A stretch of DNA of 51,221 bases, taken from an uncultured Rhizobiaceae bacterium (GTDB lineage: Bacteria > Pseudomonadota > Alphaproteobacteria > Rhizobiales > Rhizobiaceae). The DNA lies in assembly GCA_947259295.1 (NCBI GenBank), contig CAMYMG010000022.1, forward strand, positions 1 to 51,221. Reading direction: 5' to 3'. A program made the translations under genes and the position numbers. A model generated the notes under the pieces. The model was not told where the DNA came from, ran no database searches, and worked only from the letters and a program-made list of their open reading frames with translations. This document shows positions 18,547 through 26,646 of this stretch, in pieces (positions within the stretch are counted from its first letter, which is position 1; each line of letters opens with the position of its first letter).

Positions 18547-19917
18547 ATGGCTGGAAACATGACCTTCGAGCAGCTGAAGAAGGCGGTCGCGGACGGCGCT
18601 ATCGACACGGTTCTGTCGAGTGCGGTCGACATGCAGGGGCGGCTGATCGGCAAGCGCTTCCTGGCGAAATATTTCGTCGAGTCGGCCTATGACGAGACGC
18701 ATGGCTGCAACTACCTGCTCGCCAACGACATCGATATGGAGCCGGTGCCGGGCTACAAGGCGGCAAGCTGGTCGAAGGGCTATGGCGACTTCGTCATGAA
18801 GCCCGATCTCTCGACCATCCGGGTGGTTCCATGGCTTGAGAAGACGGCGCTCCTGCTCTGCGACCTGCAGGACCACCACACGCATGAGGACCTGCCGCAT
18901 TCGCCGCGCGGGATCCTCAAGAAGCAGGTCAAGCGGCTGCAGGATCGCGGTTACCTCGCCTATTTCGCCTCCGAGCTGGAATTCTACCTGTTCAGCGAGA
19001 CCTATGCCTCGGCCCGCGCCAAGCACTGGCAGAATCTGGAGACCGCCTCGCCCTATATCGGCGACTATCTGATCGGCATCACCACCAAGGAAGAGGGCGT
19101 GATGCGCCGGCTGCGCAACGAGATGGAGGCCGCCGGCATCCCGATCGAGAATTCCAAGGGCGAATGGGGCCCCGGGCAGGAAGAGATCAATGTCCGCTAC
19201 GCCGAAGTGCTGGAGATGGCCGACCGGCACGTCTTCCTGAAGAACGGCGCCAAGGAGATCGCCGAGCAGGAAGGCAAGGCGATTTCCTTCATGTCGAAGT
19301 ACAATTACGGGCTCGCGGGCAATTCCAGCCACATCCACAATTCGCTGTGGAGCGCCGACGGCAAGACGCCGCTGTTCTTCGACAAGAAAGCTCCGTGGAC
19401 CCTGTCGACGCTCGGCCAGCAATGGTCGGCCGGCCAGCTGAAATACGCCCGCGAATTCACCTGGTTTCTGGCGCCCTACATCAACTCTTACAAGCGCTTC
19501 CAGTCGGGCACCTTCGCGCCGACCAAGATCATGTGGTCTGAAGACAACCGTACCGCCGGCTTCCGGCTCTGCGGCGAGGGCACCAAGGGCATCCGCATGG
19601 AGTGCCGCATCGGTGGCGCCGACCTCAACCCCTATCTCGCTTTCGCCGCGTTGATCGCCGCCGGTCTCGCCGGCATCGACGAGAAGCTCGAACTGCAAAA
19701 GCCCTTCGTTGGCGACGCCTACCAGGCGGCCAAGCTGCCGGAGGTGCCCAAGACCCTGCGCGACGCCACCGAGGCGATGGCGAAGTCGAAGATGCTGAAG
19801 GCCGCGCTCGGCGAGGATGTCATCGAGCACTACCTGCACACCGCGCGCTGGGAGCAGATGGAATACGACCGCCGCATCACCGACTGGGAACTGCATCGCG
19901 GTTTCGAGAGGTACTAG
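18547..19917 (+). CDS. Glutamine synthetase-like ligase (gamma-glutamyl amine synthetase type)
   Basis: 456 residues from ATG 18547, with GGAG 9 nt upstream (18534-18537); the frame is open earlier but only inside the preceding gene. The GS fold is seen in FASELEFYLFSETYASARAK, then EWGPGQEEINVRYAEVLEMA (catalytic Glu block), the FMSKYNYGLAGNSSHIHNSL loop, and RIGGADLNPYLAFAALIAAG. The length and these motifs fit the PuuA/GlnA4/IpuC group, which ligate glutamate to an amine, more than nitrogen-assimilating GlnA. The gene lies 79 bp after the hydrolase and starts the ligase-dehydrogenase part of the proposed gamma-glutamyl pathway. Confidence 0.85.
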   Translation: MAGNMTFEQLKKAVADGAIDTVLSSAVDMQGRLIGKRFLAKYFVESAYDETHGCNYLLANDIDMEPVPGYKAASWSKGYGDFVMKPDLSTIRVVPWLEKTALLLCDLQDHHTHEDLPHSPRGILKKQVKRLQDRGYLAYFASELEFYLFSETYASARAKHWQNLETASPYIGDYLIGITTKEEGVMRRLRNEMEAAGIPIENSKGEWGPGQEEINVRYAEVLEMADRHVFLKNGAKEIAEQEGKAISFMSKYNYGLAGNSSHIHNSLWSADGKTPLFFDKKAPWTLSTLGQQWSAGQLKYAREFTWFLAPYINSYKRFQSGTFAPTKIMWSEDNRTAGFRLCGEGTKGIRMECRIGGADLNPYLAFAALIAAGLAGIDEKLELQKPFVGDAYQAAKLPEVPKTLRDATEAMAKSKMLKAALGEDVIEHYLHTARWEQMEYDRRITDWELHRGFERY

Positions 19918-19928
19918 TAGGTAGTAGG

Positions 19929-19943
19929 ATACTATGTTAGTAT
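19929..19943 (+). promoter_or_regulatory. AT-rich palindrome, candidate toxin-antitoxin operator
   Basis: ATACTA-TGT-TAGTAT is a perfect 6+6 inverted repeat 22 bp before the antitoxin ATG, preceded by repeated TAGTAG units (19915-19926) and followed by TATAAA. The short AT-rich stretch stands out sharply from the GC-rich surroundings, as expected for a self-regulated toxin-antitoxin promoter. Confidence 0.55.
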
Positions 19944-19965
19944 AAAAGCCCGTTGAGAGGCGGCG

Positions 19966-20412
19966 ATGACCGAAGGAACCAAGTATCATCCGTTGTTCGA
20001 ATTCCTGCTCTTTTCCGGGCAGGGTGAGAAGACGATGACTTTCGCCGAAATCGAATCTGTGATCGGCGCCCGACTTCCTCCGTCGGCGCGCCGCCGCGAG
20101 GAATGGTGGAGCAACAACGCCAGCGGGCATAGCCAGGCTCGCGCCTGGCTCCGCGCAAATTACAGGGCTGGTAGCGTCAACCTGGCAAAAGAGACGATTA
20201 CCTTCAGGCTGGAAGGCTGGCCCGACGGCTATTCGTCGGTCAAATGGCCGCCGGTCGCCAAGGATGATGCCGCGGCGGGTTTCGAGGAGACTGGTCAGAA
20301 AGAATATGCGTCGAAGAGCCATCCACTCTTTGGCATCTGGGCGGGCAAGGTGACACTGTTGCCCGACGTCGACTACACCAAGCCCGCCTTCGAGATGGAC
20401 GACGCAACTTGA
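19966..20412 (+). CDS. Fused antitoxin: DUF7662-like domain plus VapB-like tail
   Basis: 148 residues. Residues 1-85 resemble the DUF7662 pattern (YHPLFEFLLFSGQGEKTMTF, ARLPPSARRREEWWSN, then HSQARAWLRANY). Residues 110-148 resemble the toxin-neutralising tail of VapB-type antitoxins (SHPLFGIWAGKVTLLPDVDY...). No AbrB, RHH or HTH DNA-binding domain is seen, so the DUF7662-like part may take the DNA-binding role. The stop overlaps the VapC start (TTGA), a classic coupled toxin-antitoxin arrangement. Assignment of both domains is by motif memory and needs profile searches. Confidence 0.6.
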   Translation: MTEGTKYHPLFEFLLFSGQGEKTMTFAEIESVIGARLPPSARRREEWWSNNASGHSQARAWLRANYRAGSVNLAKETITFRLEGWPDGYSSVKWPPVAKDDAAAGFEETGQKEYASKSHPLFGIWAGKVTLLPDVDYTKPAFEMDDAT

Positions 20413-20825
20413 CCGGCAAACTCCTGCTCGACACTTGTGCGATCATCTGGATCGCCTCTAACGAGCCAATCAGGCCGGAGGCGAAGTCCGCTATCGATGC
20501 TGCGGTGAGCGGCGACCACAAGGTCCGCGTCTCGCCTATCTCTGCCTGGGAACTGGGCCTGCTCAGCGCCAAGGGACGCATGCCGACTGCCATGCCGCCT
20601 TCGACGATGTTCCGCGATGTCGCCATGGCGGAGGGCGTTGCGGTCGAGGCGCTGTCACCGGATGTTCTCATAGCGTCCTCTTTCCTGCCAGGGGCACTGC
20701 ATCGGGACCCTGCCGACCGAATTCTCATCGCAACCGCGCGCGCACAGGGTCTCACCATCGTCACTCGTGACCGCGTCATTTTGGACTACGCCGAGCAGGG
20801 CCATGTCCGTGCAATGGTCTGCTGA
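20409..20825 (+). CDS. PIN-domain toxin, VapC family
   Basis: 138 residues from a TTG start overlapping the antitoxin stop by 4 bp. All acidic positions of the PIN ribonuclease fold are visible: Asp8 in KLLLDTCAIIW, Glu48 in PISAWELGLL, Asp100 and Asp103 in HRDPADRILIATA, and Asp121 in VTRDRVILDY. It would cut RNA (tRNA or rRNA in known VapCs) when freed from the upstream antitoxin. The pair separates the GS-like ligase from the aldehyde dehydrogenase and has no codon-use break obvious to the eye. Confidence 0.88.
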   Translation: MTGKLLLDTCAIIWIASNEPIRPEAKSAIDAAVSGDHKVRVSPISAWELGLLSAKGRMPTAMPPSTMFRDVAMAEGVAVEALSPDVLIASSFLPGALHRDPADRILIATARAQGLTIVTRDRVILDYAEQGHVRAMVC

Positions 20826-20841
20826 ACAACTGGAGCCACCC

Positions 20842-22224
20842 TTGGATACCATCACGCTCACTTCCCCCATCGACGGCTCGATCTACCTCGAGCGGCCGGT
20901 CGCAACCGACCAGGCGATCAACGCCACCGTCGAGCGCGCCAGGGCCGCGCAGGCGTCGTGGGCCGAGACGCCGATCGCCGAGCGCGGCAAATATCTCCTC
21001 GCCATGCTCGAGGCGCTCGTCGCCATGAACGACGAGATCGTGCCGGAGCTTGCCTGGCAGATGGGCCGGCCGACGCGCTATGGCGGCGAGAAGGGCGGCG
21101 TCGAGGAGCGCACGCGCTACATGGTGGCGCTTGCCGAAAAGGCGCTGGCGCCGTTCTACCCCGAAGAGCGCCCAGGCTTCCGCCGCTACCTCAAGAAGGA
21201 GCCGCTCGGCATCGTCTTCGTCATAGCGCCGTGGAACTACCCTTTCCTGACTGCGGTCAACTCCATCGTACCAGCGCTGATGGCCGGCAACGCGGTGATC
21301 CTCAAGCATGCTGCGCAGACGCTGCTCGTCGGCGAGCGGTTCCAACAGGCCTTCGACAAGGCCGGGCTCCCCAGGGGCCTGTTCCAGAACATTGTGCTCA
21401 ACCATGCGCAGACCGAGAAACTGCTCGGCTCGGGCAAGATTGATCATTGCAACTTCACCGGTTCCGTCGGCGGCGGACGCGCCATCGAGAAGGCTGCCGC
21501 CGGCACCTTCATGACGCTCGGCCTCGAGCTCGGCGGCAAGGACCCGGCCTACGTGTTGCCCGACGCGAAAATGGACCATGCGGTCGCCAATCTGGTCGAC
21601 GGCGCCTTCTACAATTCCGGCCAGTGCTGCTGCGGCATCGAACGCGTCTACGTGCACGAGAAGGTCTATGACGAATTCGTCGAGGGCTTCATCGCCGAGA
21701 CGAAGAACTATGTCGTCGGCAACCCGCTCGACGCGGCGACCACCATGGGCCCGATGGCGCAGGCGCGGTTCGCCGACGCCATCCGCGAGCAGAAGGCCGA
21801 GGCGCTGCGCAAGGGCGCCAGGGCCCATATCAACATGAGGGTCGATCAGGACAAATCCGGCTCGCCCTACATCGCGCCGGAAGTGCTTACCGACGTCAAT
21901 CACCAGATGAGCGTCATGCGCGAAGAAAGCTTCGGGCCGATCGTCGGCATTATGAAGGTGAGGAACGACGAGGAGGCCATCGCGCTGATGAATGACAGCC
22001 CCTACGGGCTCACCGCCTCGATCTGGACGACCGATACCGACCATGCGGCTACCATCGGCGACCGCATCGAGACCGGCACCGTCTTCATGAACCGCTGCGA
22101 CTATGTCGATCCGGGGCTGGTCTGGACCGGCGTCAAGGACACCGGCAAGGGCGGCGCCATGTCGCTCGTCGGCTATGACAACCTGACGCGGCCCAAGAGC
22201 TATCATCTCAGGGAAGTCATCTGA
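20842..22224 (+). CDS. Aldehyde dehydrogenase (NAD(P)+-dependent)
   Basis: 460 residues from a TTG start with GGAG 6 nt upstream (20832-20835); an ATG at 20803 lies inside vapC and has no comparable site. The family motifs are complete: VIAPWNYPFLTAVNSIVPAL, the catalytic Glu in LELGGKDPAYV, and the nucleophile in FYNSGQCCCGIERVYV. The C-terminal part reads EESFGPIVGIMKV. It would oxidise an aldehyde to an acid; in this cluster an amino- or gamma-glutamyl-amino aldehyde is the proposed substrate. Confidence 0.9.
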   Translation: MDTITLTSPIDGSIYLERPVATDQAINATVERARAAQASWAETPIAERGKYLLAMLEALVAMNDEIVPELAWQMGRPTRYGGEKGGVEERTRYMVALAEKALAPFYPEERPGFRRYLKKEPLGIVFVIAPWNYPFLTAVNSIVPALMAGNAVILKHAAQTLLVGERFQQAFDKAGLPRGLFQNIVLNHAQTEKLLGSGKIDHCNFTGSVGGGRAIEKAAAGTFMTLGLELGGKDPAYVLPDAKMDHAVANLVDGAFYNSGQCCCGIERVYVHEKVYDEFVEGFIAETKNYVVGNPLDAATTMGPMAQARFADAIREQKAEALRKGARAHINMRVDQDKSGSPYIAPEVLTDVNHQMSVMREESFGPIVGIMKVRNDEEAIALMNDSPYGLTASIWTTDTDHAATIGDRIETGTVFMNRCDYVDPGLVWTGVKDTGKGGAMSLVGYDNLTRPKSYHLREVI

Positions 22225-22251
22225 CCTGCAAACAAGGATGAGGTCCCCAAC

Positions 22252-22370
22252 CCCCTCATCCGGCCCTTCGGGCCACCTTCTCCCCGAGGGGAGAAGAGCT
22301 GAGCGGCAACGCCGGCGTCCTCCTCTCCCCGCGGGGAGAGGGTGGTTTGCGAAGCAAACCGGGTGAGGGG
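22252..22370. repeat. Mosaic palindromic intergenic repeat (rhizobial RIME-like)
   Basis: The 119-bp element is bounded by CCCCTCATCCGG (22252) and CCGGGTGAGGGG (22370), inverted copies with one mismatch. Inside are four nested palindromes: GGCCCTTCGGGCC (22262-22274), CTTCTCCCCGAGGGGAGAAG (22277-22296), CTCTCCCCGCGGGGAGAG (22323-22340) and GGTTTGCGAAGCAAACC (22344-22360). This composition matches the short interspersed palindromic elements known from rhizobial genomes. It lies between the aldehyde and alcohol dehydrogenase genes, so it may fold in the mRNA and affect downstream expression. Confidence 0.75.
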
Positions 22371-22397
22371 GCGTCGCAACACAGGACCGGAACCTCG

Positions 22398-23567
22398 ATG
22401 GCTCTCGTTTCCAAATGGAACTACCCAACCACCGTGCGCTTCGGCGCCGGGCGCATCTCCGAACTGCCGGACGCGCTGGCCTTTGCCGGCATCAAGCGGC
22501 CGCTCTTCGTCACCGATCCGGGGCTGGCCAAGCTGCCGGTCGTAGCCTCGACGCTGAAGATCCTCGACGACGCGAAAATCCCCTATGGCGTGTTCTCCGA
22601 CGTCAAGGCCAATCCGGTCGGCGCCAACCTCGACGCCGGTGTCGCGGTGTTCAAAAAGGGCAAGCATGACGGCGTCATTGCGTTCGGCGGCGGCTCGGCG
22701 CTCGATCTCGGCAAGCTGATCGCCTTTCAGGCCGGGCAGACACGCCCGATCTGGGACTTCGAGGATGTCGGCGACTGGTGGACGCGCGCCGACTCGGAAG
22801 CCATCGCGCCGATCGTCGCCGTGCCGACGACGGCCGGCACCGGTTCGGAAGTCGGCCGCGCCGGCGTGCTGACCAACGAGGAGACGCACACCAAGAAGAT
22901 CATCTTCCACCCCAAGCTCTTGCCGGCCATCGTCATTGCAGACCCGGAACTCACCACCGGCATGCCTGCCTTCATCACCGTCGGCACCGGCATGGACGCG
23001 CTGGCGCACTGCCTGGAGGCCTATTGCGCACCGGGCTTCCATCCGATGGCCGACGGCATCGGGCTCGAAGGCATGCGGCTGGTGCTGGAACACCTTCCAA
23101 AGGCTGCGGCCAACGGCAAGGACATCACCGCCCGCGCCAACATGATGGCGGCTGCCGCGATGGGTGCCACCGCCTTCCAGAAGGGTCTCGGCGCCATCCA
23201 CTCGCTGTCGCACCCGATCGGGGCGCTCTACGACACGCATCACGGCATGACCAACGGCGTCTTCATGCCCTATGTGCTGGCCTTCAACCGGCCGGCGGTC
23301 GAGGAGCGCATGACGCGCGCCGCCGCCTATCTCGGCATCAAGGGCGGCTTCGACGGCTTCATGAAGGCGATACTGAAGCTGCGCAAGGAACTCAACGTGC
23401 CGCATGCGCTGCCAGACCTGATCAAGGGGCTCGACATGGACACGAAGCGCAAGCTGCTGATCGCCGAGATGGCGGTTGCCGACCCCAGCACCGGCGGCAA
23501 TCCCGTCAAGCTGACAAAGAAGGCAGCTCAAGAGCTGCTCGAGCGATCGATTGCAGGCACCGTCTGA
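22398..23567 (+). CDS. Iron-containing alcohol dehydrogenase (group III)
   Basis: 389 residues from ATG 22398; an earlier in-frame ATG at 22347 would start inside the repeat element and is rejected. The nucleotide-binding GGGSALDLGKLIAF and PTTAGTGSEVGR are present. The metal site is seen in GMDALAHCLEAYCAPGFHP and in SLSHPIGALYDTHHGMTNG, which hold the Asp and His ligands. It would oxidise a primary alcohol to the aldehyde handled by the adjacent aldehyde dehydrogenase. A strong hairpin lies 6 bp after its stop. Confidence 0.92.
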   Translation: MALVSKWNYPTTVRFGAGRISELPDALAFAGIKRPLFVTDPGLAKLPVVASTLKILDDAKIPYGVFSDVKANPVGANLDAGVAVFKKGKHDGVIAFGGGSALDLGKLIAFQAGQTRPIWDFEDVGDWWTRADSEAIAPIVAVPTTAGTGSEVGRAGVLTNEETHTKKIIFHPKLLPAIVIADPELTTGMPAFITVGTGMDALAHCLEAYCAPGFHPMADGIGLEGMRLVLEHLPKAAANGKDITARANMMAAAAMGATAFQKGLGAIHSLSHPIGALYDTHHGMTNGVFMPYVLAFNRPAVEERMTRAAAYLGIKGGFDGFMKAILKLRKELNVPHALPDLIKGLDMDTKRKLLIAEMAVADPSTGGNPVKLTKKAAQELLERSIAGTV

Positions 23568-23573
23568 CGCAGG

Positions 23574-23603
23574 AGGCGCTTCCCGGACTACCGGGAAGCG
23601 CCT
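23574..23603 (+). terminator. Strong hairpin terminator after the alcohol dehydrogenase
   Basis: AGGCGCTTCCCGG (23574-23586), loop ACTA, CCGGGAAGCGCCT (23591-23603) form a perfect 13-bp stem starting 6 bp past the stop codon. No T-run follows (GGAATTC), so termination may be inefficient. Confidence 0.6.
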
Positions 23604-23724
23604 GGAATTCATTAGCCGGAAAAAGAATCCGGCGTCGCCAATTGCTACAAGCCGGCAAACGTAGTTAAATTTTCAGGCCTCGGGGGTTCCGGCAGTTTGA
23701 TGTTCATCGGACTGTCACACGATA

Positions 23725-23735
23725 GCGGTAACCGC
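23725..23735 (+). promoter_or_regulatory. Perfect palindrome upstream of the ABC importer
   Basis: GCGGT-A-ACCGC is a perfect 11-bp palindrome 41 bp before the substrate-binding protein ATG, within the 209-bp intergenic region. Size and symmetry would fit a LacI/GntR-type operator, but no regulator gene is adjacent. Confidence 0.35.
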
Positions 23736-23776
23736 ATCGCAGGCGTCGAACGGCGTCATTTTAACGGAGAGATCAC

Positions 23777-24883
23777 ATGTTCAAATTCACGGGAAAGCTG
23801 CTTTCCCTTTCGGCGGCGTCGCTCATGCTGACGACGGCCTTCGCTTCGGCGCAATCCATGGATGAACTGGTTGCAGCCGCGAAGGCGGAAGGCCAGCTCA
23901 CCACCATCGCGCTGCCGCATGACTGGTGCGGCTACGGCGGTGTGATCGAGGGCTTCAAGGCCAAGTATCCGGAAATCACCATCAATGAGCTCAACCCCGA
24001 CGCCGGTTCGGCGGACGAGATCGAAGCCATCAAGGCCAACAAGGACAACAAGGGCCCGCAGGCGCCGGACGTGATCGACGTCGGCCTGTCCTTCGGCCCA
24101 TCGGCGATGGCCGAAGGCCTGCTGATGCCCTACAAGGTGTCGACCTGGGACTCCATTCCCGACGGCGCCAAGGATGCCGACGGTCACTGGTACGGCGACT
24201 ACTACGGCGTGATGTCCTTCATCGTGAACAAGGATCTGGTTGCCAGCACGCCGGCCGACTGGTCGGACCTGCTCAAGCCTGAATATTCGGGCCAGGTCGC
24301 GCTTGCCGGCGATCCGCGCGCTTCCAACCAGGCGATCCTCGGCGTGCTCGCCGCCGGTCTTGCCGGCGGTGCGGATGCCGGCAAGGCGGCCGGTGAAAAG
24401 GGTCTCGAGTTCTTCGCCGAACTCAACAAGGGCGGCAACTTCGTCCCCGTCATCGGCAAGGCCGGAACGCTGGCACAAGGCGCCACCCCGATCGTCGTGA
24501 TGTGGGACTACAACGCGCTTGCCGCCAAGGACACGCTTGCAGGCAACCCGCCGGTCGAGGTCGTCGTGCCGAAGTCGGGCGTGCTTGCCGGTGTCTACGT
24601 GCAGGCGATCAGCGCCTACGCGCCGCACCCGAACGCCGCGAAGCTGTGGATGGAGTACCTCTATTCCGACGAAGGCCAGCTCGGCTGGCTGAAGGGCTAT
24701 TGCCACCCGATCCGCTTCAACGACATGGTCAAGCGCGGCGTCGTTCCGCAGGACCTGCTCGACAACCTGCCGCCGGCTGCTTCCTACGAGGCTGCCTACT
24801 TCCCGACGCTTGAAGAAGTCGACGCCAACAAGGAAGCGGTCACGGCCGGTTGGGACGCCGTCGTGGGCGCCAACGTCCAGTAA
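23777..24883 (+). CDS. ABC importer periplasmic substrate-binding protein
   Basis: 368 residues. A signal peptide covers about residues 1-25 (KLLSLSAASLMLTTAFASAQ), cleaved after ASA. The mature protein begins with SMDELVAAAKAEGQLTTIAL, typical of the iron/2-aminoethylphosphonate/polyamine-type group of extracellular binding proteins, as are YYGVMSFIVNKDLV and WSDLLKPEYSGQVALAGDPR. The gene heads an operon with two permeases and an ATPase. The substrate cannot be read from the sequence; amine, phosphonate or iron complex are family options. Confidence 0.9.
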   Translation: MFKFTGKLLSLSAASLMLTTAFASAQSMDELVAAAKAEGQLTTIALPHDWCGYGGVIEGFKAKYPEITINELNPDAGSADEIEAIKANKDNKGPQAPDVIDVGLSFGPSAMAEGLLMPYKVSTWDSIPDGAKDADGHWYGDYYGVMSFIVNKDLVASTPADWSDLLKPEYSGQVALAGDPRASNQAILGVLAAGLAGGADAGKAAGEKGLEFFAELNKGGNFVPVIGKAGTLAQGATPIVVMWDYNALAAKDTLAGNPPVEVVVPKSGVLAGVYVQAISAYAPHPNAAKLWMEYLYSDEGQLGWLKGYCHPIRFNDMVKRGVVPQDLLDNLPPAASYEAAYFPTLEEVDANKEAVTAGWDAVVGANVQ

Positions 24884-24900
24884 CGTCTTCAGTGAAGCAA

Positions 24901-24930
24901 CGCCCGTTCCGCATGCTTGCGGGACGGGCG
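24901..24930 (+). terminator. Hairpin between binding-protein and permease genes
   Basis: CGCCCGTTCCGC (24901-24912), loop ATGCTT, GCGGGACGGGCG (24919-24930) form a 12-bp stem with one T-G pair, followed by GTTTCTG. It lies 17 bp after the binding-protein stop and probably causes partial termination or protects that part of the mRNA, so that the binding protein is made in excess over the membrane components. Confidence 0.55.
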
Positions 24931-24958
24931 GTTTCTGAATCAACGTTCTGGCGGCCGC

Positions 24959-25843
24959 ATGACAACCCAGACGCACCCAGTTCCAAGATCGATCGCATCG
25001 CGCCTGCCGCTGAACTGGCTGGGCGTGGCGCCGTTCGTGATTTTCATCACGCTGTTTCTGTTCCTGCCGACGATGCACATCGTCGTTGGCGCGTTCCGCA
25101 ATCCGGCGGGTGAGTTCACCCTGGCCAACATCCAGGGCCTCAACACCCCTTCGATCATTTCGGCCTACTGGATCTCAATCAAGATCAGCCTGGCGTCCGC
25201 CCTTCTCGGCTGCCTCATCGGTTTCGGTGTCGCCGCGGCGGTGACGCTCGGCGGGCTGCCGCGCTGGATACGCTCGCCGCTGCTCACCTTCTCGGGGGTG
25301 GCCTCGAATTTCGCCGGCGTGCCGCTGGCATTCGCCTTCCTCGCCACGCTCGGCCCGATCGGCCTGGTCACCGTGTTCCTGCGCACCGAGATCGGCATCG
25401 ACCTCAGGGCGCTTGGCTTCAATCTCCTGTCCTTCTGGGGCCTGACGATCACCTATTTGTTCTTCCAGATCCCCTTGATGATCCTGATCATCACGCCAGC
25501 CCTCGACGGCCTGAAGCGCGAGTGGCGCGAGGCCGCCAGCATTCTCGGCGCCAGCGGCTTCCAATACTGGCGCATGGTGGCGCTGCCGATCCTGTTTCCG
25601 TCGCTGCTCGGAACGCTGGCCCTCTTGTTTGCGAATTCCTTCGGCGCGGTCGCCACGGCGATTGCGCTTACCGGCTCGTCGCTCAACATCGTGCCGATCC
25701 TGCTGTTCGCCCAGATCCGCGGCGACGTGCTCGGCGATCCGCATCTCGGCTACGCGCTGGCCTTCGGCATGATCGTCGTCACCGGCATTGCCAACACCAT
25801 CTATATCTGGCTGAGGGCGCGCTCCGAGCGGTGGCTGAAATGA
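24959..25843 (+). CDS. ABC importer permease 1
   Basis: 294 residues from ATG 24959; an upstream in-frame start at 24917 falls in the hairpin. About six membrane segments, the first FVIFITLFLFLPTMHIVVGA. The EAA loop for the ATPase reads EWREAASILGASGFQYWRMV, followed by ALPILFPSLLG. It pairs with the next permease; stop and start codons overlap (ATGA). Confidence 0.9.
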   Translation: MTTQTHPVPRSIASRLPLNWLGVAPFVIFITLFLFLPTMHIVVGAFRNPAGEFTLANIQGLNTPSIISAYWISIKISLASALLGCLIGFGVAAAVTLGGLPRWIRSPLLTFSGVASNFAGVPLAFAFLATLGPIGLVTVFLRTEIGIDLRALGFNLLSFWGLTITYLFFQIPLMILIITPALDGLKREWREAASILGASGFQYWRMVALPILFPSLLGTLALLFANSFGAVATAIALTGSSLNIVPILLFAQIRGDVLGDPHLGYALAFGMIVVTGIANTIYIWLRARSERWLK

Positions 25844-26625
25844 GGCGCCTCTGGCCCTGGCTGGCGCTGGCCGTCGGCCTGATCTATTTCATCCTGCCGC
25901 TGCTCGGCATGACCGAGTTCTCGCTGAAGATGCGCCGCGGCGTCTATTCCTTCGACGCCTATGCCAAGGTTCTGGCCGACCCGAGATTCCAGGAAACCTT
26001 CACCTTCTCGGTGGTCATGGCGCTGGCGACCATCCTGTTCGGCGTGCTGCTCGTCGTGCCGACCGCCTACTGGGTGCGCCTCAAGCTGCCGCGGCTGCGC
26101 CCCTATATCGAGTTCGTCACGCTGCTGCCGCTGGTCATCCCGGCGATCGTCATCGTGTTCGGCTATATCCGTCTCTACAACACGTCGAGCTGGCTGCCGC
26201 TGACCGGTTCGGCCATGGGCACGAACATTCTCCTGATCTTCGGCTATGCGACGCTGTCCTTGCCCTACATGTACCGCGCCGTCGACACCGGGCTCCGCAC
26301 CATCGATGTCGCGACCCTCACCGAAGCGGCCCAGTCGCTCGGGGCCGGATGGGTGACCATCCTGGCGCGGGTCATCCTGCCCAACGTGCTGGTGGCGGTG
26401 CTGTCGGGCGCCTTCGTCACCTTCGCCATCGTGCTTGGCGAGTTCACGATGGCCGCGCTTCTCAACCGGCCGGCGTTCGGCCCGTACATGCAGCTGCTCG
26501 GCGCCAACCGCGCCTACGAGCCCGCGGCACTCGCCGTCATCGCCTTTGCCATCACCTGGGGCTGCATGGCGCTGATCCAGATCGTTTCCCGCTTCGCGCC
26601 CAAGGCGCCGGTCAACCCACACTGA
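25840..26625 (+). CDS. ABC importer permease 2
   Basis: 261 residues from ATG 25840, overlapping the first permease by 4 bp. The first membrane segment is WPWLALAVGLIYFILPLLGM. The EAA motif is TEAAQSLGAGWVTILARVIL. The C-terminus ITWGCMALIQIVSRFAPKAP ends just before the ATPase gene. Two different permeases form the heterodimeric channel of this importer. Confidence 0.9.
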   Translation: MRRLWPWLALAVGLIYFILPLLGMTEFSLKMRRGVYSFDAYAKVLADPRFQETFTFSVVMALATILFGVLLVVPTAYWVRLKLPRLRPYIEFVTLLPLVIPAIVIVFGYIRLYNTSSWLPLTGSAMGTNILLIFGYATLSLPYMYRAVDTGLRTIDVATLTEAAQSLGAGWVTILARVILPNVLVAVLSGAFVTFAIVLGEFTMAALLNRPAFGPYMQLLGANRAYEPAALAVIAFAITWGCMALIQIVSRFAPKAPVNPH

Positions 26626-26646
26626 ACCTTGGAAGAGCAAAGTCGA

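Noticed and set aside
18289..20322. 677-codon minus-strand frame
   Set aside because: Shadow of the GS-like ligase and the antitoxin; no family features.
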